NCBI GenBank assembly: GCA_040878225.1
Contig: JBBDMR010000039.1
Span: 1 to 31,508, forward strand
Direction: 5' to 3'
DNA from: MA-ANB-1 sp040878225
Lineage (GTDB): Bacteria > Actinomycetota > Acidimicrobiia > Spongiisociales > ZC4RG35
DNA: 31,508 bases
The translations under genes were made by a program, and so were the position numbers. Under the pieces are notes generated by a model. It made no database searches. It was not told the origin of the DNA and was given only the letters and a program-made list of their open reading frames with translations. Positions 14,634 through 21,992 of this stretch are shown here, in pieces. Position 1 is the stretch's first letter; each line of letters begins with the position of its first letter.

Positions 14634-16682
14634 ATGGAAGAACCAAACGAGAGAGAGCCCGTCGATCAACCGATCGACAGCTTGCGAGAAAACGTCGATG
14701 GAATCGACGATCAGATCCTGGCTTTACTCGCCGAGCGTCGGCGGGTTTCGTCAGCAATCGCCAGCGAAAAACAGCGCACCAAGCGCCCCTTCCGGGACGA
14801 GGACCGGGAGAATTCTCTTCTGACCAAAAGGGTCGAAGCCGCCAGGGACCACGACCTCGACCCCGGGCTGGTGGTCAGGATCTGGGAGCAGATCATTGCC
14901 GATTCGGTCAGCTTGCAGCACGACCACTTCCAAGGCTTGCTCAATGGAGCCGGGTCGACCGCAGTCGTCGCTCTCCAGGGCATCGAAGGCTCATACAGCC
15001 AGCTTGCTGCCGAACAGTTCTTCCGCGACAAGCCGGTGGAGATATCGCTTCTCGCATGCACCCGTTTCGCCGATGCGGCAAGTGCGGTGGAACAGGGCCG
15101 CGCCGATGTCGCCATGTTGCCGGTGGAGAACACCACCTCCGGGGGTATCGCCGAGGTGTACGACCTGCTGCTCCACTCCCGCCTCGCTGTCATCGGGGAG
15201 GTCAAGTACAGGGTGCAGCATTGCCTGCTGGGCACTGAAGACTCATCCCTGGACTCGATCAAGACCATCTACGGCCATCCCCAGGCGGTCACCCAGTGCT
15301 CCGACTTCCTCGGGGAGCTTCCCGACGTCGAAGTGGTCTTTTTCGGCGACACAGCCATGTCGGGCCGGCGGATCAAGTCAATAGGCGATCCGACGATTGC
15401 CGCCATCGCCAGCGAGGAGGCAGCGCGCCGCTTCGGGCTGAAAGTGCTGAAGAGGGCGATAGGAAACCGCAAGGAGAACTACACCAGATTCCTGGTTGTG
15501 GCGCGAGAGCCGATCTCCGTCGACCCACAGATCCCCTCGAAGACCTCGCTGGTCCTGTCGGTGGGAAATGCCCCGGGAGCCCTCATGGAGGTTCTCGCCC
15601 GGTTCAAGGAGCAGGACATTCCGCTGGTGAAGCTCGAGTCGCGGCCGACGATCGACAACCCATGGGAGGAGATGTTCTATGTCGACTTCGATGGCAACGT
15701 CTCCTCGCCGCACGTTCAACTCGCCCTCGACGGGGTGAGGCGGACTGCCAAGTTCGTGAGGGTGCTCGGAAGCTACCCGTCTCAGGACCTCCGTCCCCAG
15801 AAGCGGGATCTCAAACTGACACCAGACGTGGAACGGCCCAGGGTCAAACCAGCCGGGGCGAAGGTGACTGCTTCTCCGGTCAAGGCTTCGGGCTACCGGC
15901 TGGCGAGCAGGGAGCAGAAGGAGGAGAGCACGATCATCGACGTGGGCGGGGTGAAGATCGGCGGCGACGACTTCGTCGTAATCGCCGGCCCTTGCGCGGT
16001 CGAGTCGTTCGAACAGGTGATGGCGGCGGCGGCAGGGGCAAAGGCTGCCGGCGCGACCATCCTCCGGGGTGGCTGTTTCAAGCCGAGGACCTCGCCGTAC
16101 AGCTTCCAGGGACTCGGATACGAGGGTCTCGAGATGCTCGTTGAGGCGGGGCGCGTCCACGGCATGCCCATCGTCACCGAGGTTCCGGCACCCGAATACG
16201 TCGAACGGATGTCGGAAACCTCCGACATCCTGCAGATCGGTGCCCGGAACATGCAGAACTTCACACTGCTCTCCGAGGTGGGTCGGTCCTCGCGTCCGGT
16301 GATGCTCAAGCGCGGGATGAGCGCATCACTCGATGAGTGGTTGCATGCTGCCGAATACATCCTCGACGCGGGGAACCAGCAGGTGTTCCTGTGCGAACGC
16401 GGGATCCGCACCTTCGAGACATCGACGCGCAACACTCTCGATGTGGCGGCGGTGCCCGTCCTGAAGCAGCGGACGCATCTACCGGTGATCGTCGACCCGT
16501 CACATGCCGCAGGTGACCGCCACCTGGTGACCCCTCTGGCTTTGGCCGGTCAGGCTGTGGGAGCGCATGGGCTGATGGTTGAGATCCACCCGAATCCGGC
16601 AGAGGCCCTGAGTGACGGAGCGCAGTCGCTCGACCTCGACGACTTCGACGACCTGATGGCACTGATCAACGGCAAGGGCTGA
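14634..16682 (+). CDS. pheA: Trifunctional chorismate mutase / prephenate dehydratase / DAHP synthase fusion
   Basis: 682 residues in four modules. Residues 12-95: AroQ chorismate mutase (LRENVDGIDDQILALLAERR). 109-290: prephenate dehydratase (VALQGIEGSYSQLAAEQFF, LPVENTTSGGI, and the catalytic Thr284-Arg-Phe in NYTRFLVV). 302-380: ACT domain with the phenylalanine-binding ESRP at 335-338. 445-682: type I-beta DAHP synthase (VIAGPCAVES, RGGCFKPRTSPYS, LKRGM, IVDPSHAAGDRH), with metal ligands Cys454, His624, Glu650 and Asp661. A Pro/Lys-rich linker at about 385-430 joins the halves. One chain would catalyse pathway entry from PEP and erythrose-4-phosphate and the route chorismate to phenylpyruvate. 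GGAG lies 7 nt before the ATG. A separate AroG or PheA is not in the window. Confidence 0.93.
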   Translation: MEEPNEREPVDQPIDSLRENVDGIDDQILALLAERRRVSSAIASEKQRTKRPFRDEDRENSLLTKRVEAARDHDLDPGLVVRIWEQIIADSVSLQHDHFQGLLNGAGSTAVVALQGIEGSYSQLAAEQFFRDKPVEISLLACTRFADAASAVEQGRADVAMLPVENTTSGGIAEVYDLLLHSRLAVIGEVKYRVQHCLLGTEDSSLDSIKTIYGHPQAVTQCSDFLGELPDVEVVFFGDTAMSGRRIKSIGDPTIAAIASEEAARRFGLKVLKRAIGNRKENYTRFLVVAREPISVDPQIPSKTSLVLSVGNAPGALMEVLARFKEQDIPLVKLESRPTIDNPWEEMFYVDFDGNVSSPHVQLALDGVRRTAKFVRVLGSYPSQDLRPQKRDLKLTPDVERPRVKPAGAKVTASPVKASGYRLASREQKEESTIIDVGGVKIGGDDFVVIAGPCAVESFEQVMAAAAGAKAAGATILRGGCFKPRTSPYSFQGLGYEGLEMLVEAGRVHGMPIVTEVPAPEYVERMSETSDILQIGARNMQNFTLLSEVGRSSRPVMLKRGMSASLDEWLHAAEYILDAGNQQVFLCERGIRTFETSTRNTLDVAAVPVLKQRTHLPVIVDPSHAAGDRHLVTPLALAGQAVGAHGLMVEIHPNPAEALSDGAQSLDLDDFDDLMALINGKG

Positions 16683-16701
16683 CCGCCCAAGCGCAGGGAA
16701 A

Positions 16702-16744
16702 GGCAGGAACGCGGTCGCTGCAACTGCGGCGACCGCCTTCTGCC
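16702..16744 (+). terminator. Long hairpin after the trifunctional gene
   Basis: GCGGTCGC (16711-16718) pairs with GCGACCGC (16729-16736), and GGCAG (16702-16706) with CTGCC (16740-16744), giving a long stem with one internal mismatch region and a 10-nt loop. No U-run follows. It sits 20 nt after the stop and 60 nt before panB, a natural place for transcript 3' end formation. Confidence 0.45.
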
Positions 16745-16792
16745 CGATAGGGCCCTGCATTCTCCTCGTGAGGCCCAACTTGCGTGCCGAGG

Positions 16793-16805
16793 TACCATTG
16801 ACCCC
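16793..16805 (+). promoter_or_regulatory. Leaderless -10 box of panB
   Basis: TACCAT (16793-16798) ends 7 nt before ATG 16806; no Shine-Dalgarno is present and no clear -35 is seen. Confidence 0.5.
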
Positions 16806-17654
16806 ATGCCAGAAAAGGTCACGGCCCCCCTGATCAAGGACCGCAAGGGCGGTCCCAAGATTGCAATGGTCACTGCGTATGACTACCCGTCAGCTGTGAT
16901 TGCCGACCGCGCCGGTGTCGACATCATCCTCATCGGCGACTCGGTGGCAAACGTCGTTCACGGGATGGACGACACCCTGGGTGTCGACGTCGACGACATG
17001 ATTCTGCACACCAGGGCGGTGAAGCGGGCAAAGCCGTCAGCGATGGTCGTCACCGATATGCCGTGGCTCAGCTTTCACATCTCAACCGAGGAGACGGTCC
17101 GCAACGCCGGTCGCCTGGTTCGCGAGGGTGGCGCCGAAGCGGTCAAACTCGAGGGCGGTGTCAAGCGCATTCCGATGGTGGAGGCAATTCTCGACGCCGA
17201 GATTCCGGTTATGGGCCATGTCGGCCTCACCCCGCAATCGGTCCACCGGATGGGCGGTTTCAAGGTGCAGGGGAAGGTCGTAGATGTAGCGCGAAGCCTC
17301 ATCGCCGACGCCAGGGCGCTTTCGGAGGCCGGATGCTTCTCCATCGTCATCGAGGGCGTCCCCGACGTTCTCGGCGAGATAATCACCAAAGAGGTCGATG
17401 CCCCAACGATCGGGATCGGGGCCGGCCCGCACACCGACGGACAGGTTCTCGTCTTTCACGACGTGCTCGGCCTCGGCTCCGGCCGTTACCCGAAGTTCGT
17501 TCGCAGCTATGCCAGCCTCGCCGACGACGCAGTTGCCGCCCTCGAGCGCTTTGTGGCCGACGTCGGCTCCGGCTCGTTTCCCGGTGAAGACGAGAGCTAT
17601 CACGTCACCGACGAGGTGGCCGCCGAGCTCTTGGGTGGCCCGCCGTCCGACTGA
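16806..17654 (+). CDS. panB: 3-methyl-2-oxobutanoate (ketopantoate) hydroxymethyltransferase
   Basis: 282 residues. Transfers a hydroxymethyl group from methylene-THF to 2-oxoisovalerate, the first committed step of pantothenate and CoA synthesis. The TIM barrel signature motifs are VTAYDYPSAVIADRAGVDIILIGDS (metal-binding Asp), AEAVKLEGG, and VPVMGHVGLTPQSVHRMGG-like PVMGHVGLTPQSVH. The IVIEGVPD Glu is the catalytic base region, followed by TIGIGAGPHTDGQVLV. Full length for the family. Its stop overlaps a CTG codon that may start the next gene. Confidence 0.96.
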   Translation: MPEKVTAPLIKDRKGGPKIAMVTAYDYPSAVIADRAGVDIILIGDSVANVVHGMDDTLGVDVDDMILHTRAVKRAKPSAMVVTDMPWLSFHISTEETVRNAGRLVREGGAEAVKLEGGVKRIPMVEAILDAEIPVMGHVGLTPQSVHRMGGFKVQGKVVDVARSLIADARALSEAGCFSIVIEGVPDVLGEIITKEVDAPTIGIGAGPHTDGQVLVFHDVLGLGSGRYPKFVRSYASLADDAVAALERFVADVGSGSFPGEDESYHVTDEVAAELLGGPPSD

Positions 17655-17671
17655 TCTTCCTGGCCGGGGCG

Positions 17672-18124
17672 GTGCTGCTCGCCGTCTCCTGCGCTTCGGA
17701 GACAGGCGTCACCACCCTCGCCACGAGCCTTCCGGAAACGAGCACCATCCCGGTGAGCCCTTTCTTCGACGGGGATACTGCGACGGTGGCGGTCGGGGAG
17801 GAACGGCTCGTCGTTGCTGTCGCCGACACTTCAGCGGAGCGCTCCCAGGGGCTGCGGGCGGCCCTCGACCTGGGAGGACTGGACGGCATGTTGTTCATTC
17901 ACGATGCGGAGGGCCCGGTCACATACGGGATGAGGGACACCCTGATTCCCCTCGACATATGGTTCATCGACGCCTTAGGAACGATCGTGGGAACAACGGA
18001 GATGGAGCCCTGCGATTCTGAGCCGTGTCCCTCTTATCCGTCCCCGAGCTCGGTCCTCCGGGTACTCGAGACCGAGCTGGGCCGCTACGACTTTTCCATC
18101 GGGGATTCGGTGAGCTTCGACTGA
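17672..18124 (+). CDS. DUF192 family lipoprotein
   Basis: DUF192 fold visible as ERSQGLRAA, GMLFIHDAEGPVTYGMRDTLIPLDIWFIDALGTIV and a C-terminal SIGDSVSF strand. The function of DUF192 is not established. The N-terminus ends in a lipobox, LLAVSC, so it is probably a lipid-anchored outer-face protein. From the only conventional start, GTG 17672, just six residues precede the lipobox Cys, too few for a signal peptide. In-frame codons upstream encode more hydrophobic sequence (IFLAGAV) back to CTG 17651, which overlaps the panB stop as CTGA. That CTG is a plausible coupled start, giving 157 residues. The 3' end overlaps the convergent oxidoreductase by 40 bp. Confidence 0.8.
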   Translation: MLLAVSCASETGVTTLATSLPETSTIPVSPFFDGDTATVAVGEERLVVAVADTSAERSQGLRAALDLGGLDGMLFIHDAEGPVTYGMRDTLIPLDIWFIDALGTIVGTTEMEPCDSEPCPSYPSPSSVLRVLETELGRYDFSIGDSVSFD

Positions 18125-18564
18125 ATCGGTTCGAGGACAACGACGGGGATCTCTCTGTCGGCCTTCACCTGATACTCCCTGTACTGCGGCCAGATCTGGC
18201 TCATCGTCTCCCAGAGTCGTGAGCGTTCGGCCCCGGAGGCAGTCCGGGCGCGGCAATCATGGTGCTCCGGCCCCACCTGGACCCGGACCCCGGGGTCGGC
18301 GACCAGGTTGAGGTACCAGGCAGGATGCTCACGGTGACCGCCGCGGGAGGCGACCACCACGTAGTTCGCGTCGTCGACACCGTAGATGAGGGCGGTGCGA
18401 CGCAGTTTCCCCGACTTCCGCCCCCGTGTCGTCAGGAGGAGAGTGTCGACCCCTTTCCACCGGTGGCCCTTGCGCCCATCGGTCTCCACGTACTCCTCGA
18501 TGTGCCGGTTCACCCAGCCGGTCGGGTTGTCGTGGACCGGCCCACCGCTCTCGCTGGTAGTCAC
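18085..18564 (-). CDS. F420-type nitroreductase family protein (DUF385, Ddn-like)
   Basis: 159 residues. DUF385/Ddn-fold marks are WVNRHIEEYVETDGRKGHRW, LLLTTRGRKSGKLRRTALIYG, VVVASRGGHREHPAWYLNLVADPGV and a C-terminal IPVVVLEP. The family is mainly actinobacterial and binds the deazaflavin F420, reducing quinones or other electrophiles; cofactor use is inferred from family. GTG 18564 is chosen over the frame's longer start because GAGGAG lies about 8 nt upstream and the extra 59 residues are not conserved in character. Its last 13 codons overlap the end of the DUF192 gene in the opposite direction. Confidence 0.87.
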   Translation of the reverse strand: MTTSESGGPVHDNPTGWVNRHIEEYVETDGRKGHRWKGVDTLLLTTRGRKSGKLRRTALIYGVDDANYVVVASRGGHREHPAWYLNLVADPGVRVQVGPEHHDCRARTASGAERSRLWETMSQIWPQYREYQVKADREIPVVVLEPIQSKLTESPMEKS

Positions 18565-18650
18565 CTGCAGTCTCCTCTCGTAAGTGCGATTGCAGCCTTC
18601 GAATTCAGGTGTGAAAAGTAGCCCGAATATGGATTCACGGCGGCGACGGT

Positions 18651-18751
18651 TAGACTCAGCGGTGCCTCGACGCACGCGCGGTCGGGTGCAACACCCCTGC
18701 TCCATCATGTAGGTGGGGCCTTCCAAGTTACGGATGTCCACAGGAGGTCAT
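18651..18751 (+). promoter_or_regulatory. Promoter and leader of the rpsF operon
   Basis: TAGACT (18651-18656) is the best -10 candidate; no convincing -35. The leader of about 90 nt holds a small hairpin, GGGTG-CAA-CACCC (18684-18696), and the strong Shine-Dalgarno AGGAGGT (18742-18748). Ribosomal S6:S18 autoregulatory leaders occur at this position in many bacteria, but I cannot confirm that motif here. Confidence 0.4.
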
Positions 18752-19039
18752 ATGCGCGACTATGAACTGATGACGATTCACCGGCCGGAGCTTGCCGAGA
18801 GTGAAATCGAAGGCAAGGTCGGAGAACTCGAAGCTGCCCTGGCCAGTGCAGGATGCTCGGTCACCGGACGGGATCTCTGGGGGAAGCGCCGCTTTGCTTA
18901 TGAGATCGACCACATCACCGAGGGCTATTACACGGTCGTCAACTTCCAGGGGGAAGCCGACGTCGTACACACGGTCGATCGGATGTTGACTCTCTCCGAC
19001 GAAATCGTGCGCCACAAGATCGTGGGCAAGAACAACTGA
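18752..19039 (+). CDS. rpsF: 30S ribosomal protein bS6
   Basis: 95 residues. Binds S18 and the central domain of 16S rRNA. The protein opens MRDYELMTIHRPEL and carries LWGKRRFAYEIDHITEGYYTVV, the classic S6 core; the C-terminus ends HKIVGKNN without a long acidic tail. ATG 18752 is fixed by AGGAGGT 3 nt upstream. First gene of rpsF-ssb-rpsR-rplI, the common bacterial order. Confidence 0.97.
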   Translation: MRDYELMTIHRPELAESEIEGKVGELEAALASAGCSVTGRDLWGKRRFAYEIDHITEGYYTVVNFQGEADVVHTVDRMLTLSDEIVRHKIVGKNN

Positions 19040-19098
19040 CTGGATTCCGTCACACCAACACGGCATGATCGTTGGTGGATGGATCAGAGGAGATCTCA

Positions 19099-19551
19099 AT
19101 GTCGAACAATGTCACACTTATCGGGAATCTCGTAGACGATCCCGAGCTCAGGTTCACGCCGTCAGGCGTGGCAATGGCCAAGGTCCGTTTTGCTGTGAAC
19201 CGCCGCTGGCGCGGCCAGGACGGCGAATGGCAGGAGCAGACCAGCTTTTTCACCGGGACCGTATGGCGCGAACAGGCCGAAACGGTTGCCGAGTCGCTGC
19301 AAAAAGGGACCCGGGTCATTGTCTCCGGGCGCCTCGAACAGCGAAGCTGGGAGACCGACGACGGCGATAAGCGTTCCGTTGTCGAAGTTCAGATCGACGA
19401 AATCGGGCCCTCCCTGCGTTGGGCCACTGCAACCGTCAACAAGACCCAGCGCTCCGACGGAGACTTTGGGGGTGGCGGAGGTGGCAACAAGAGCGTGCCC
19501 CCGGCACCGGTTGCCCGCGACGACTACGGCCCCGATGAGGCCCCGTTCTAG
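19099..19551 (+). CDS. ssb: Single-stranded DNA-binding protein
   Basis: 150 residues. OB fold (MSNNVTLIGNLVDDPELRFT, FFTGTVWREQAETVAESL, VIVSGRLEQRSWE), then a Gly-rich linker (FGGGGGGN) and the acidic C-terminal tip PDEAPF that recruits replication and repair partners. ATG 19099 has AGAGGAGA 5 nt upstream; the frame's earlier GTG 19072 is rejected. It lies 59 bp after rpsF in the operon and serves the same replication machinery as dnaB downstream. Confidence 0.97.
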   Translation: MSNNVTLIGNLVDDPELRFTPSGVAMAKVRFAVNRRWRGQDGEWQEQTSFFTGTVWREQAETVAESLQKGTRVIVSGRLEQRSWETDDGDKRSVVEVQIDEIGPSLRWATATVNKTQRSDGDFGGGGGGNKSVPPAPVARDDYGPDEAPF

Positions 19552-19574
19552 TGACACCAGGAGGAGTTTGAAAA

Positions 19575-19856
19575 ATGGGACGTAAAAGCAACAGCAGTGA
19601 TCGAAAGGCGGCCAAAGGCCGGCGCCGGGCGCCGGACACTCGCCGCATGCGCGCCAAGCCCTGCGCCTTCTGCCAGGACCGTTCGATAGTCATCGACTGG
19701 AAGGACACCGCAGTTCTGCGCAAGTACCTGTCGGACCGGGCCAAGATCCGTGGCCGTCGAGTTTCAGGCAACTGCCCCCGGCACCAGCGTGAAGTAGCGG
19801 TCGCGATCAAGAACGCCCGTGAGATGGCGTTGCTTCCGTACATTTCGACGCGATGA
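19575..19856 (+). CDS. rpsR: 30S ribosomal protein bS18, zinc-binding (C+) form
   Basis: 93 residues. KPCAFCQDR and NCPRHQR provide a CxxC and a Cys/His pair, the zinc-binding C+ version of S18. Organisms with C+ proteins often carry zinc-free paralogues elsewhere under Zur control; none is seen here. LSDRAKIRGRRVSGNC is the conserved rRNA-binding block. GGAGGAG lies 7 nt upstream of ATG. The stop overlaps the rplI ATG (ATGA), so S18 and L9 are coupled. The N-terminal 25 residues are very basic. Confidence 0.96.
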   Translation: MGRKSNSSDRKAAKGRRRAPDTRRMRAKPCAFCQDRSIVIDWKDTAVLRKYLSDRAKIRGRRVSGNCPRHQREVAVAIKNAREMALLPYISTR

Positions 19857-20299
19857 AGCTGATACTCACCTCCGACGTCGCCGAACTCGGCAAGAGCGGT
19901 GACGTGGTCGACGTCAGCGATGGCTATGGCCGCAACTACCTGTTGCCCAGGAAGAAGGCAGTGAAGGCAAGCGAGGCGGCTCTCGAGCACGCCGAGTCGG
20001 TACGCGCTGCCCGCGTCGAGGCCGAGAAGCGGGCTAAGGACATGGCTGAGAACATTGCCACCCAGCTGATTGGCACCAGGGTTGTCCTCGCGGCGCAGGC
20101 CGGCGACGAGGGACAGCTCTACGGCTCGGTCTCCGTGGCCGACGTCGTCGAAGGCATCCGGCGTTTTGCAGGGGTCGACATCGACAAGAAAGACGTGGTC
20201 ATCCCCAAGCCGATCAAGGCGATCGGACTCCACGAAATCCGCGTCAACCTCCACGCCGAAGTCCAGTTCCCGGTAACTCTCGACATCATCCCGGCCTGA
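19853..20299 (+). CDS. rplI: 50S ribosomal protein bL9
   Basis: 148 residues. N-terminal domain MKLILTSDVAELGKSGDVVDVSDGYGRNYLLPRKKAV (shown in the usual L9 order), then a long connecting helix rich in Ala/Glu, and a C-terminal rRNA-contacting domain with GQLYGSVSVADVVEGI. Full length. It is the last gene of the ribosomal operon; a strong hairpin follows before dnaB. Confidence 0.96.
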   Translation: MKLILTSDVAELGKSGDVVDVSDGYGRNYLLPRKKAVKASEAALEHAESVRAARVEAEKRAKDMAENIATQLIGTRVVLAAQAGDEGQLYGSVSVADVVEGIRRFAGVDIDKKDVVIPKPIKAIGLHEIRVNLHAEVQFPVTLDIIPA

Positions 20300-20367
20300 A
20301 CCCGTTCCTGAGGCTCAGCGTCTCCATAGTGATACCGAGTGGTGTGTCGGAGTTCGGCTTAGACCTC

Positions 20368-20406
20368 CGAGACCCGCGAAAACACACACTGTTTTCGCGG
20401 GTCTCG
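20368..20406 (+). terminator. 16-bp perfect hairpin between rplI and dnaB
   Basis: CGAGACCCGCGAAAAC (20368-20383) and its exact complement (20391-20406) surround a 7-nt loop ACACACT. Only a weak T-rich stretch (TGTTTC) follows, so it may terminate, process or insulate the ribosomal operon transcript from dnaB rather than be a strong intrinsic terminator. The rest of 20300-20598 has no gene: it holds a second small hairpin, GGTCCT-N7-AGGACC (20525-20543), and the dnaB ribosome binding site. Confidence 0.65.
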
Positions 20407-20598
20407 ATGTTTCTGGTGCATCGCGAAAAACATGTAGCTTCTCGGGTTGGTAACCGGGCCAGCGTGTTCTAAGTTCGGTTGTACTTCCCCGCGCTGAGCA
20501 GATTCTCCTTCCCCAACACGGCGGGGTCCTTCGCGCCAGGACCTCTGGGCCGTCGATTCTGTCCCAGACGGGTGGCATCTTGTGATCGAGGACGAAAT

Positions 20599-21951
20599 AT
20601 GACGATGACATCTGACGAGAGGCAATTGAGACCGGGTTATCGAAACCCGCCTCATTCGCGCGAGGCCGAAGAGTCCGTTCTCGGTGCTGTCCTCCTGTCG
20701 GAGGACGCGGTCAACGACGTGATGGACCAGCTTCGACCCGAAGACTTCTACATTCCCGCCCATCAGGCCGTATTCGAGGCGATCAGGATCCTCTTCGACA
20801 CGAGCCAGGCAATCGACGTGGTGACGGTGTCGGAGGAGTTGCGGCGTCACGGCGAGTTGGAGAAGATCGGCGGCGTTCAATATCTGACCCGACTCGTCGA
20901 CATCGTCCCCTCCACTTCCAACATCGTCTATTACGCCGGAATCGTCGAAGAGCATGCCAAACGTCGCGAACTGATCCGTGCCGGGTCGGCAATCACCGAT
21001 TTCGCCTTCAACATCGACGAAGAGATCATCAACGTCCTCGACCGCTCCGAGCAGGCAGTTCTAGCGGTAGCCGAAAAACGCACGTCCCAGACCCTCCTCG
21101 AGGTCGGGCCGATGTTCAATGCAGTACTCGAGCACATGGAGTTGCTGGAGCAGCAGGGGAGCGAGCTCACCGGTCTCGCAACGGGGTTCATCGACCTCGA
21201 TAAGAAGCTCGCCGGCATGCAGCCCGCCAACCTGATAGTCATCGCCGCTCGCCCGGCCATGGGAAAGAGCTCGCTGACGATGAACATCGCCACCAATGCC
21301 GCTATGGCCGGGGAGGCGGTGGCCATCTTCTCGCTGGAGATGTCAAAAGAGGAGATCGTCCAGCGCATCCTGTCCTCGGTCGGCAAGGTCGACTCGATGA
21401 AGCTCCGCTCGGGCCAACTCGGCCCGCTGTGGCAGAAGGTTGTCGACGCCGCCGGGAAGATGTATCAAGCACCGATCTACATCGACGATTCCCCGATCGT
21501 CACCGTCACGGACATCCGGGCCAAGTGCCGGAGGTTGAAACGGAAGCGGGGACTGTCACTCATCGTCGTCGACTACATCCAGCTGATGGAGGCTTCGGGT
21601 CGGGAGAATCGACAGCAGGAGATCGCCCAGATCAGCAGGAACTTGAAGAACCTCGCCCGTGAGCTCGACGTTCCGGTGATCGCCGTGTCCCAGCTCAACC
21701 GGTCATTGGAGTCGAGGGAGGACAAGCGCCCCCGCCTCGCCGACCTCCGTGAGTCGGGTTCGATCGAACAGGACGCCGACGTAGTGATGTTCATCTACCG
21801 CGACGAGTACTACAACCCGGAAAACCACGAGAACAGAGGCATTGCCGAGGTGATCGTTGCCAAGCATCGAGCTGGCTCCACGGGTCCCGTCCGGTTGACT
21901 TTCCAGCCCGAATTCACCCGCTTCGCCAACCTCGGCCGCGACGTCACCTAG
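20599..21951 (+). CDS. dnaB: Replicative DNA helicase
   Basis: 450 residues, no intein. Unwinds DNA at the replication fork as a hexamer. The N-terminal domain begins PPHSREAEESVLGAVLL; the RecA-like domain has Walker A ARPAMGKSS (217-225), Walker B LIVVDYIQLM, and the sensor/arginine segments RLADLRESGSIEQDAD and KHRAGSTGPV. ATG 20599 has GAGGA 6 nt upstream; the longer frame from 20479 adds 40 non-conserved residues across the intergenic region. Confidence 0.96.
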   Translation: MTMTSDERQLRPGYRNPPHSREAEESVLGAVLLSEDAVNDVMDQLRPEDFYIPAHQAVFEAIRILFDTSQAIDVVTVSEELRRHGELEKIGGVQYLTRLVDIVPSTSNIVYYAGIVEEHAKRRELIRAGSAITDFAFNIDEEIINVLDRSEQAVLAVAEKRTSQTLLEVGPMFNAVLEHMELLEQQGSELTGLATGFIDLDKKLAGMQPANLIVIAARPAMGKSSLTMNIATNAAMAGEAVAIFSLEMSKEEIVQRILSSVGKVDSMKLRSGQLGPLWQKVVDAAGKMYQAPIYIDDSPIVTVTDIRAKCRRLKRKRGLSLIVVDYIQLMEASGRENRQQEIAQISRNLKNLARELDVPVIAVSQLNRSLESREDKRPRLADLRESGSIEQDADVVMFIYRDEYYNPENHENRGIAEVIVAKHRAGSTGPVRLTFQPEFTRFANLGRDVT

Positions 21952-21977
21952 GAGCCTGAACACCACATAGACAGGTG

Positions 21978-21992
21978 TATTCTTGACCGGTT
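21978..21992 (+). promoter_or_regulatory. Possible -10 box of kup
   Basis: TATTCT (21978-21983) ends 9 nt before ATG 21993, slightly longer than at the other putative leaderless genes. No Shine-Dalgarno is seen. Confidence 0.35.
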
